From Setophaga petechia (lineage: Eukaryota > Chordata > Aves > Passeriformes > Parulidae), in contig JANCRA010000028.1 in assembly GCA_024362935.1 (NCBI GenBank), positions 9,296,476-9,360,475 of the forward strand: 64,000 nucleotides of DNA, read 5' to 3'. A program made the translations under genes and the position numbers. Each line of letters opens with the position of its first letter. The first letter of the stretch is position 1. Under the pieces are notes generated by a model. That model was given only the letters and a program-made list of their open reading frames with translations, did no database searches and was not told the origin of the DNA. Below, piece after piece: positions 29,001 through 38,400 of this stretch.

Positions 29001-32000
29001 GCCCCAAAACCCTGCAGGTGAGACCCCAAAATCCTGCAGAGCTCTGCAGGGCTCCTCTCTGATGCCCTTACCCTTGTGAAGGCTGGCCTAGAACAGAGGC
29101 TGGGCAGAGCTAAAGAATAAAATAGAGATTTATTGAAAGGATCTCCACAATGGATGCACCTTGGGCAGCACAAGAGCTCAGCCAGGGCTGCACCCAAGAT
29201 GAACCAAAATGGGCACAAAATGAACCCAAGATGAACCAAAATGGTCCCAAAATGAACCCAAGATGAACCAAAACGATCACAAAAAGGTCACAGGGTCTCT
29301 CATTTTTATTAGGTTCTGCTCTATTTGCATATTGCAGTTCATTGTCCAGTTCCAGCTTTAGCCCATGCAGTCCCATCCTGTTTGTTTATTTCTCTCTTCA
29401 GCCCACGTTGTATTTGTGGGGTGCCCTCGTGGCAGGAAGGAATGATGAACCTGACTCCGTGTTCTCTGAAAGCTGATTTATTATTTTATGCTACTATATT
29501 ATATTAACCAATACTAAATATATAATATATTATATTATGATATATAATATAATATATATTATATTATATAATAATATATATTATATTATATTATATTATA
29601 TTATATTATATTATATTATATTATATTATATTATATTATATTATATTTAATAATTATTTATTCTATAATATACATATTATATTATAGAATATAAAACGCT
29701 AAACTATACTATAATATAGAATACTAAACTAAACTATACTAAAGAATACAGAAAGGGTACTTACAGAAGGCTAATATAATGATAATATGAAATAATGAAT
29801 AAATAAATAAGATAATAATGAAAACTTGTGAGTCTTTCCAGAGCCCTGACACAGTTTGGCACTGATTGGCCAATAAGTCAAAATAATTCACACCAGAATC
29901 CAATTAAACAATCTCCAAACACATCCCAAAGGAGCAAAACACAGAAGAAGTAAATCAGATAATGATTGTTTTCCTTTTTCTCTGAGGCTTCTCAGCTTCC
30001 CAGGAGAAAAACCCTGGGCGAAGAAATTTTTTCAGAAAATATGAATGCCACTCCTAAGCTTAGCTATTAATGTGCCTTTTATCTAGAGTTGTCACACTGG
30101 GAGTGCATTTTTAGGTGTATTTGCAGCTGAATTTTAGGTGCATTTTTAGGTGTATTTACAGCTGAATTTTAGGAGCATTTTTAGGTGTATTTACAGCTGA
30201 ATTTTAGGTGCATTTTAAGGTATATTTACACCTAAATTTTAGGAGCATTTTTAGGTGTATTTACAGCTGAATTTTAGGTGCATTTTTAGGTGTATTTACA
30301 GCTGAATTTTAGGTGCATTTTAAGTGTATTTACAGCTGAATTTTAGGTGCATTTTAAGGTATATTTACACCTAAATTTTAGGAGCATTTTTAGGTGTATT
30401 TACAGCTCTCTGCAGGGGTAACCTGGGGCAGTACTTCAGGAGCATTTTGGGGTTGGGTTTCTGGGGATTTTCCAAGCCCAAGGAGTTTCTGAGTGGGGAG
30501 AGGCTGGGCTGGGCTGTGTCTGTGCCCTGGTTTCTCTCTGATTTTGTGGGTTTTGCTCTTTCAGAGGGCAATTGCCATCCTGGAGATAGAGAAGGCCTGG
30601 CTGTGGCGCCAGGGGGGCAAGAGGAGGTCTGGCTGCTTCATGTCCGTGGGGCTCAATAAGAAGGATGAGAGGTGGTGCTTCAGGTAAGGCAGGTGCACCA
30701 TTCCCCCCTCACACTCCAGCTCCAGTGGGTCACAGCCTGGGCAGCACAGGGAATTTCAGCTACATCCAAATTTGTTGGTGATTACCAGGCTGGATGTCTG
30801 AGAATTAATTTCTCCTCCAGCACTGCCACCTTTGTATTAAGAACATTCCCTGAGCTGGAGAATTTGAAACCAAACAGAGCAGTGGACAATATGCAGGGGG
30901 AAAAGATATTTTATCTCATGGAGTTTTGATTATAGAAGATCTTTGCTCATTAAAAAAAGCTCTGTAAGGTGCTGCTGCTGCAGCCAGACCATCAGGGTGG
31001 TGTTGGCAGGGTGAACTGGGCTGGGAGGCTGCAGAGCAATGAGATCTCTGCCTTGAGATGCTGCATTCCAGGCATCAGTGTCTTGTTGCATTTTTTCTCT
31101 TCAGAGTAGAGGAAATTAAATGGACAGATTGGGCAAAGGATGTGGGAGTTCTGAAGGAAGAACCTGGGAGCACCAATGATTCAGAACTAAATCCAGAAGG
31201 TAAATTTAATCATGAAGAAAGGTCTGCAGTTCCCTTTCAGCTTCCTGCTCAGCAAACTGCTCTTGGCATGTTGTTGTGTCTTTGGCATTCCAGGCAGGCC
31301 AACTTGAAATTGCTTCCCCACAGCAGCATCCCCTGTGAGCTGAGAAAATAAAGATTCAGTGTAGGTCTGGGGCTGGCCAGAGTTTGGGAACAAGCTGAGG
31401 ATGAAGGAGATGCCATTCCTATCCAGCTCTGGGAGAAAGGGGCAGGAAATGCTGCTGAGGAAAAGCAAGGGCTGCTCTTATTTTTGGCTCAATAGCCCAA
31501 ATATGTGATGCCTTTCCTAGGAAAGGTAAAATTCAGGCTCATTGATCCTGCAGGTGTTAAAATCACAGGGCAGGGCTTTCAGAGCCTGAATCTGGGCATT
31601 AACTCTGGCACTGCTGTCAGATTCTGCCTGAGACCTTTGTGTGCTTCCCTTGGGAGAGCTGGGAAGGAGCTCTGTGGAAATCAGAGCTGCTTCCCTGTTA
31701 GACAGATCTTGTCCAGCCTGGCAGAGCCTGGCCAGGAGCTCCAGTGGGTTTGGAGCAGATTCCCCCTGGGTGCCAGTTTGCCAGAGCTGGGGAGGTTGCA
31801 GTGCTGAGGAGGTTCTGTGGAGTGTGTTGGGTGTTCCTGAGCCTTCACCCTTCTAAAGCTGGGTCCCTTTGTCAGCTTCCTGCTGATGAGGGGCTGCTCT
31901 GTGTCCCTGCTGCAGACCCCAGCTCCTGGAGAGCAGCACAGAAACCGCCCCGCGCAGCCGCCCCGGAGGAGCTGGCCCTGCTGCAGCCCCGGGCTCCTGG

Positions 32001-32043
32001 CACAGAGATGGTTCCCCTGCACAGACAGCCCAGAGAGCTCTGA
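20045..32043 (+). CDS. TRPV2: Transient receptor potential cation channel TRPV2, 15 coding exons
   Basis: Exons: 20045-20283, 21503-21636, 22507-22659, 23111-23251, 24204-24502, 25148-25324, 25750-25908, 26024-26119, 26584-26654, 26930-27095, 28337-28403, 28483-28790, 30565-30683, 31105-31199, 31916-32043; 783 residues, all phases consistent. The N-terminal cytosolic part carries ankyrin repeats (about 80-340; e.g. [18 protein letters not shown]). Six membrane segments follow from about residue 408. The pore filter is TIGMGDL (611-617), and S6 ([13 protein letters not shown]) leads into a TRP helix with WKLQ. An NKS glycosylation site (about 582) lies in the S5-pore turret. TRPV channels are tetrameric, calcium-permeable and tuned by heat, lipids or mechanical stress. 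Naming as TRPV2 rests on neighbour UBB and the short C-terminus ending near VPLHRQ, resembling mammalian TRPV2. TRPV1 is less likely. The filter Asp is TRPV1-like; human TRPV2 has Glu as remembered. Noncoding 5' exons were not found. Confidence 0.9.
20750..21110. repeat. AT-rich intron segment with (ATT)n microsatellite
   Basis: TRPV2 intron 1. Contains an (ATT)n run at about 20951-20973 inside a wider stretch of A and T. Confidence 0.75.
21758..22347 (+). mobile_element. Solo-LTR-like element, family B, with internal triplication
   Basis: Lies in TRPV2 intron 2. The same sequence family occurs inverted at 29415-30060. Shared blocks include 'tttttctcctgagaagcctcag', 'ggccaatcaaag', 'ctttagtatagttt' and the end block 'aatcagccttctggaacatg'. 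One end reads ...CCACCACA and the other copy starts TGTGGGG on the plus strand, fitting TG...CA LTR ends. No internal retroviral coding region is visible. Within this copy a block of about 110 bases is present three times (starts near 21940, 22050 and 22160). Class is inferred from structure; boundaries approximate. Confidence 0.6.
23640..24118. repeat. AT-rich island in TRPV2 intron 4
   Basis: About 480 bases of variants of TTTTAATATATTTTATA, ending roughly 85 bases before the exon 5 acceptor. Confidence 0.85.
24536..24880 (+). repeat. 36-38-bp minisatellite in TRPV2 intron 5
   Basis: About nine copies built around CAGGGATGGTGGGATTTG, alternating two spacer types (GGTTGGAGAGGAA or CTGGCTGGTGTCC). 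It begins about 34 bases after the exon 5 donor. The exon 5 frame stays open through the array to 24919, but the donor GTGGGG at 24503 is used in the model because exon 6 then joins in phase. Confidence 0.9.
27087..27325 (+). repeat. 29-30-bp minisatellite containing the exon 10 splice donor
   Basis: About eight copies. Each unit repeats the last nine exonic bases (ATCCAGAAG or GTCCAGAAG) plus the donor start GTACC/GTATC and CCAAAAAACCCCTGCAG. The first unit is the real exon 10/intron 10 boundary at 27095/27096. In two later units the G of GT is replaced (AAGATATC). Confidence 0.93.
28791..29039 (+). repeat. 22-23-bp minisatellite made of the exon 12 splice donor
   Basis: Eleven copies of GTGAGGCCCCAAAAACCC followed by TGCAG, starting on the first base of intron 12. 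Each copy recreates CTGCAG|GTGAG, identical to the true donor (one copy has CTGCAC before it). The array ends where LTR family A begins. Confidence 0.95.
29036..29414 (-). mobile_element. Solo-LTR-like element, family A
   Basis: Lies in TRPV2 intron 12. Closely matches 47900-48295 in inverted orientation. Shared blocks include 'aggctggcctagaacagagg', 'ataaaatagagatttattga', 'aagatgaaccaaaatgg' repeats and 'tctctcttcagcccacg'. The minus strand carries an AATAAA typical of an LTR R region. It is cut on its right by family B at about 29415. No viral coding sequence remains. Confidence 0.65.
29415..30060 (-). mobile_element. Solo-LTR-like element, family B, inserted next to family A
   Basis: Inverted relative of 21758-22347, beginning TGTGGGGTGCCC and ending near 'tttcagaaaatatgaatgcc'. 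It contains an expanded (ATTAT)n stretch. Its position at the broken end of family A suggests a nested insertion. Boundaries approximate. Confidence 0.6.
29487..29700. repeat. (ATATT)n-rich microsatellite
   Basis: Long uninterrupted run of ATTAT units inside LTR family B; likely length-variable. Confidence 0.9.
30105..30415 (+). repeat. 35-bp minisatellite near the 3' end of TRPV2 intron 12
   Basis: About nine copies of a unit beginning GCATTTTTAGGTGTATTTAC and continuing AGCTGAATTTTAGGT. Variant units with AAGGTATATTTACACC recur 139 bases apart (30217 and 30356), a four-unit higher order. Each unit carries TTTACAG, resembling a 3' splice site. Exon 13 starts 150 bases further on. Confidence 0.92.
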
Positions 32044-32455
32044 CAGCTCCTCTGAACCTGCCTCCATCTCCAGAGGAGCTGCTCTCCCCCCAGCAGCTGG
32101 GAGAGCTGAAGGCACTGTCAGCAGCAAAGTGCATTTCATGGAGGATTGTGGCTCAGCCTGTGGCTTTCAGTGTTGTCATGCACTTTAATGATTCATTTCC
32201 TCTGAAGAAACTGTTTTTACTCGACTTTTCTCTGCCTGACAATTTCTTATTACTATTCCTAAAGATCCAGTGGCGGGAGTGAGCTGCTGGGGCAGTAGGG
32301 AAGGCAGAGCTCTCTGAGCTGTGCAGGGATAATGCTGATGGACAATGCTCATGGATAATGTGGATGATGCCCATGGATGATGCCCAAGGAATCACCTGGC
32401 TGAGGATGGCCCAGCCTGTTCTCCTGCCACAAGGGACTGCACTGAAGTGCTTTGG

Positions 32456-32461
32456 AATAAA
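32456..32461 (+). terminator. TRPV2: TRPV2 poly(A) signal AATAAA
   Basis: Canonical hexamer about 410 bases after the TRPV2 stop, the first convincing one downstream. Confidence 0.65.
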
Positions 32462-32479
32462 AAGTGTTGTGGACTCCTA

Positions 32480-35400
32480 AAAACTGCTGAGGGTGGAGTT
32501 GTGTCTGTGCTGGTGTGAGATGTGGGTGGACAAACCCTCACCCTGTGCAGCACCTGCAGGGCTCTGTGGTTAATCCACTTCAGGATCCCCACTTCACACT
32601 TGCAGAGTGAAATTCTTTGCCTAAAAGAAAAGTGAAGTGGATTGTGGAAGTGGTGTGGATTTCCTGGACCTGAAACTTCACTGGTGGATTTCTGGGACTT
32701 TCATGGGTTGCTTTGTCTCTGTAATAAACAGCAGCAGAATCCTGCTCGTGGCCCCTGAGAGACTGATGGGCCAACACTCTGTGTGTGGTTTTTGCTTCCT
32801 GTTACTCATGTTGGGCATCCTGTCTTGCTGCAAATGTCTGCAAGGACCTTGTTCCTTTTTGTGACTTGCAGCCTGCTGTAAACTCTGTGGGAAAAGAGAT
32901 AAAAATGAGCTGTCTCACTTTTCACTCTATTCAACAGTAATAACATGTAAAATTTCTGTAAACAATACAGCAAGTGTACTTAATTGAAAATGTTCATTTT
33001 TGGATGCACTTTTAGGGCTTCTGCCTTTCTCAGCAAGGGAGAGGAGGTGTTATCAGTGTGGACTGTAGGTTCTTATCAGATTCCTCATTACTGCTGTGGG
33101 AGTTAAACTCTTGTTTTTCATGGCCTCATGTCAGTTTGTGCAGCCACATCTGAGCCTGGAGCAGCTGGTGCTGCCCTGGATGCACCTTCCAGTCCAGGGA
33201 AGGTTGGTGAGAATCCCAGGAAAGGTTTATCTCACCTTCCCTCCAGTGAGATAAACCATGCAACCTGACATGTCTCAATTCCACTCTGAGGAGCCTTGGA
33301 GGTTTTCATTTTGGAGACCATCACTTTAATCCTCACTGCATGCACGTGGCAGGCAGCAAAATTTTGTTTTAAAACTCATTCCCTGCACTTCAATGGGTTC
33401 TTCCCCCTGTGCTGGGCAATTCCCCCTCCAGCCTCACTGCTCTGGGACTCTGAGTGGGAACTGACTTTTCTTGCTCCACCTTCTGTTGTTTTCTTGCTTT
33501 GTGAAGCCTTCAGCTGCTTTTTCCATCTATGGCTTTGTCCTAAGTGTTCCCAAGATCTGGCAAGGTGCTCATCTGCCCCATGATAAATCTATTGCTGTGC
33601 TTGGTGCTTTGCTGTGGCAGGGACACTTGGAGATTGTAAAGAAAGGCAGATCAGATCTGCCATCCCTGGCTGGACTCTCAATAAATAACCTTGCTGGTGG
33701 TTTGGGGAGGCTGTGGGCACTGACAGCTTTCAGCATCACCTTCCTCTCCTGCCCTTCCTTGGACCTGCTTCTCTTGTTAAGCTTGGCAGTGCTCATTTGT
33801 CTTTTGATCTGCTCCAGGAATGTTCTGCTGTGAGGCAGGGCTTTGGCATCCCCAGAGCTTCCCTGTCCCACCCCAGCCCAGCACTCTCATGGATGAAGGA
33901 TGGTGGTTCAGAGGCCCCAGAGAATTTTGGGGTCCACTCTTAACAGATGCCAATGTTTTGTCAGGAAACCCTTCAGTCATTCACACAAGAACTCCTCCAC
34001 AGGTGAGCTGTCCTCTCCCCCTGACAGGTAAACCCCACTGAGAACTTTTCTGTGCACAGGGGAGGTTTTGCAGGGCTCTGCCTGAACAATAAACCCTCTC
34101 ACGAGTGGCAGTGGAGGAGCAGCTGCAGTTCCCTCCTCTGGCTGGAGCACAGAGGCTCTGCCATGGGAAGGCCCCAGCAGCTCCCAGTGCAGCTCCAGGG
34201 CTGTCCAAACCCTCTGGATGTGCTTTGGTCAGAGTTCCTCAGCTCCTGGCAGGTGAGAGATGAACCTTGTGTGTCCAAACCCCTCCTTTACCCCAGCACA
34301 CTCTGCCTGCTCCTCGCTCCCTGTGCCCTCTGTGGAAGGCTCTGAGCTCTCTGCAATTTTCCTTGAAAAACCTCCATCTCTGCTCTGTGTGATTCCCAAT
34401 TTTTCCATTTTCCTCAGGGGCAGAGGTGGAATCAAACCTTCCTTGTTCTTCAGATGAGTTTTGAGGAGTTTTCCCCCCCTGTTTTTCCAAAGGCTGCTCT
34501 GAGGCTGGAGCCAGCACTGGGAGCTGCATCCACGAGCTGGTTCCTCCCTCTCCATCTCCCTGTGACCCCACTTGCAACTTGAACATATTTTCCATTGCCT
34601 CTGGAGCTCGCAGAGGAAGCCTTTGAAATGTGACAGCCCCAGGGCTGGGACAAAGAGCAGATGCTTTCTGTGAGTCCCAGGAGCTGCCCAGGGCTGGGGC
34701 TGAAGGGCTGCAGCTGGTGGAGTTTGCAGCTGGACTCCTCCTGGGGCTGCCTCTCACTTTTTTTGGGCTTTGCTGCGCTCAAGAAATTTCATTTCCTGCA
34801 CTGGGAGCTAAAACAAAAATTAAAATTGGGGGAAAAAATAATTTTGAAAGAAAACTTGCACTTTGCAACCTCAAATCTGCTTCTACAGCTCAAAAAACAT
34901 CCCCAAATCTGGAGCCAGACAGGAACAGGCAAAGGCTCATAAAATGTGGTTGTGGCTGCCTTGGGGGTGGAACAAAACTCTCACTAAATCTCAGTACAAA
35001 GGGGTTTTTCTTGCTTCCTCTTTTGCCATAATATTTTCATTTTTTTCAGCTGAGATCTGTGGCATGTGAGGTGTTACAGCATTTCTGGTCTGTGAGGATG
35101 GTTGTCAAATGTTGAACACACAGAGAGGAGAGCTGGAGGCAGCTGGAAAATGCCCATGGGGTTTGTTGTACTCTTTCCTGAGAATCCTTGGAAAATTCAG
35201 ATTTTCTGGGCAGAGAGAAGCATGTCTGTATTTCACTGGGCAGAGGAGCCATCCCCAGCTGGCAGTGTTGGTTTTGTTGCTGTTCACGTCTCCAACACTA
35301 AAGTCAGGGACTCCATCACTGCAGAAAACAAATAATTCTGCTATTTTGGAATCCTCTGGATGAAAACCTTCATCCATTAGGACAAGAATGAATCTGCTGA

Positions 35401-38400
35401 GTGCCAGAGCCATTTCCCTTTGTTCATCCCAAGCTTGCAGTGCTTTACCTCTGCAACAAAAACATTGGAAGGAATTGTGGAATTTGGAAAAAGAGTGGGG
35501 AAAAGTTCAGCTAACTGGGCTGTGCTGTATTTCTGTTCCACTCTCATGGGTCACAGGGAGGGAGGTTGCCAGCTGTGCTATTCCCTTTTCTGCTGTCAGA
35601 TTGTTGAATAATGATTTTGCTGCTGCTAAACTGGTTACAGGATCCCTCCCTGAGGATGGCTGGAATAAAATAAATAATAGGAACCGATCCACATATAAGT
35701 AGATATGTGATGTTTTGTTCTAAAAATTGCCCTTCCTGCTGCAAAGGACACTAATTCTACAAAGCTATATATAGAGAATTCCAGGGAAAGGGCTGCTTGT
35801 CTCCTTCTGGAGCACAGGTTGGGTTTTATTTGGGATCTGAGCTGTGCCCATGGGTGTGCAGCCTGCTGGGCTGATGGATGCTCTCCTTGCTGGAGCTTTA
35901 GGAGCTGTTGGGTGCAGGTTGAGGGGAGAGGGGAGGGCTCAGTCCATTGCCTGGAGACAGAGGTGCAAACACTGGCAGCGTAAACACTCCCTGCTGGGGA
36001 TTTTCCAACCATGCCTGAGCAGTGACAAATAAAACATTCCTGCTCTGTGCTCCCTGCTGGATGTGCTCTCCCTGTATGGTAGAGGACTGCAGGCTGCAGC
36101 CAGAGCTCCTGGCTTGCTCAGTAGAAAATAGGAGATAAATAAAGTTGTTCTGTCCCTTTTTGTCCCAGCGAGGTAAAATTCTGATTTTTCCCTCTGTGCA
36201 GGGATTTGTTGGCGCAGCCCTTGGCAACACAAATGTGCTTGGGGAGTTTTCTGCATGTCCCCTTTGCTTCTGGGGCCAGGTAGAAAACAAGAGATCCTAC
36301 AGGATCTGTGACAATATCCAGGATTAAAGTGAGTTGTGTCACAAAGGAAACCCTTTGGTGCCCTGCTGGGGTTTGCTCAGGGTGCTGGGGAGCAGAAAGC
36401 AGCAGCGTGGGCACAGCAGGGCTCTCACCATGGGCACCCTCTCGTGGCTTTGTCCTGTCACAGGGTGAGGACAGGGATGGGTCCAGCTCTGGAGCAGGCT
36501 GGGAACCCCCTCAGCTCCTGCTGATTTCAGAAAAGACCATGCAGTACAATTTATTTCATATTTTTAAATGCAAGAGAGCTGCTTTTGCTGTAAATCCTTC
36601 TCTGATGTTTCCTAGGCTGGTTCATTCACCTTGGAAAGCCAAAAGTCTGCAGGTGACCTCTCCTTTGGACAATCTTTGATTTCCCTGATGGTCTCCAGGA
36701 CACTGCAGGATCTCTGGAGGACGTGCTTGTGCTCTGGTAGGTAATAAATGTTGTTTTTTAGTGTGCTGGGGAAATGCTTCAAAGACAAATATAGAATCTG
36801 TGTTCCATGCAATGTGTCATTATTCTATTTTTAATTCAGCATCAGAGGGGCATTAAAAAAAATCTTTCCCAGTGATAGAAATTATCTAAAATATAAACCC
36901 TTCAGTCCAAGTTACAAAGGGTTTTGCCTTGTATGTCTAAAGATTTGGACAAGCACGAGATAGTGAACATGAATTAAACAGATGAAGATCTGAGAAGACC
37001 TTGATGTCTGCAGTTCAGCACTGATAATTCAGCTTATTTATACAAAATTTAATTTATTTACATACTGTCCCTCATTCTCAATCAGACCCCTGTCAGCTGA
37101 GTGACCTGTGGAGCTCACACAGACAGAGGCTGGGCAGATGGGTTTGATTTTCTCTTTGCATTTTGGATTTGAAAACAAACTCCAGATAAAGAATTGGAAC
37201 TGCTAGATAATGTGTTTATCTAATGGAAACATAAATACCACGTTTAATCCTGAAGCTCTGCCCATAGTGGTGTATTTTGGCTGTCTGCTCCTCCAGGCTC
37301 TGGGGATTTTGTGTGTTCTGAACATTCCCAGCAGAAACTGGAACTTCTGTAAATAGGCCAGCCTGCTCCAGGTGACACAGCATGGAAACACTGAGCAGTT
37401 CTTGCTCTTGCTGCCAGGCTTCCTTAAAACATTTTTCCTGGAATATTTCAGCTCCAAATTTATATTTGATTCTGTTCCTGATCTGCTCTTCACTAACTCA
37501 AGACCAGCTCTCCCCTGTCTGGCCAGCATGAGATTCAACCCTGAGAGAATCCTCATTTTCCAAAGCAACAAAACTGTGTTTTGATACAATAATCTGAGTA
37601 TTACAGTGCCTTGGCAAGGCAAAAACTGGGAATTCTGGTCAAGTTGAGATGTGTTGTTGCTTTAGTAGCAATTAGGAGTCGTTACCACAATTAAATATTT
37701 AATTAGGTGTTCATAAAGCAGAGGACACAGAAGTGGGGACAGCATTCAGTAATGAACACTAATGACTGGCTGCAGTGTCCTCAGGGATTCTGATGTTGTT
37801 GTACATTTATTTCCTAAGAATAATTCATGAGATTCTGGAGTGTTGGTCAGCATTGCTGAGTACCTCTGCACACAACATCTAATTGTTAATTATCATTGAA
37901 CTTCTCCAGGAACATCAGCCACAGACAGGAGATATTTACTGGTGAGTAGAAAAAGGAATAAATCTCATCTCTGCAAAGCTGTGCCCCTCAGCTTGAATAT
38001 TTAATCAAGAAAAAATTCTCATCACTGGGGAAAAACAATAATATTATTGTCCTGTGGCAATCCAGTGGTAAAGAACTGGAGTTTATTTACCAAGACCTTG
38101 TCCACGGTGAAGATTTTTTTGTTGTTGTTTCTTATAAACCTTTTCCTGGGAACTGAACTCATCACTAGAGGGTCTTTTAATTCTCCACTGAGGTGTTGGG
38201 AATTTTGTTTGTGTGCATGTAAAGACATTCTGAACCTGCTACCTTAGGAAATGAGGATGGTTTGATGTGAGCTGATCTGTGTTTGCTCTCAGTGCTCCCA
38301 CAGGGGCTGCAGCCACAAGCCCACCTGCACTGCTCATCTGCCTTTGACTCAGAGTTGCAATCTCCAGATTTTGCATTTAGAGTTCATATAAAACATCCTC

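Noticed and set aside
27087..30415. CRISPR-like regular repeats
   Set aside because: Units are directly tandem without unique spacers, in vertebrate introns; they are minisatellites.
20045..32043. TRPV1 or TRPV3 as identity of the channel
   Set aside because: Adjacent UBB/CENPV, short N-terminus and C-terminus ending near VPLHRQ favour TRPV2; TRPV3 has TIGLGDL as remembered.
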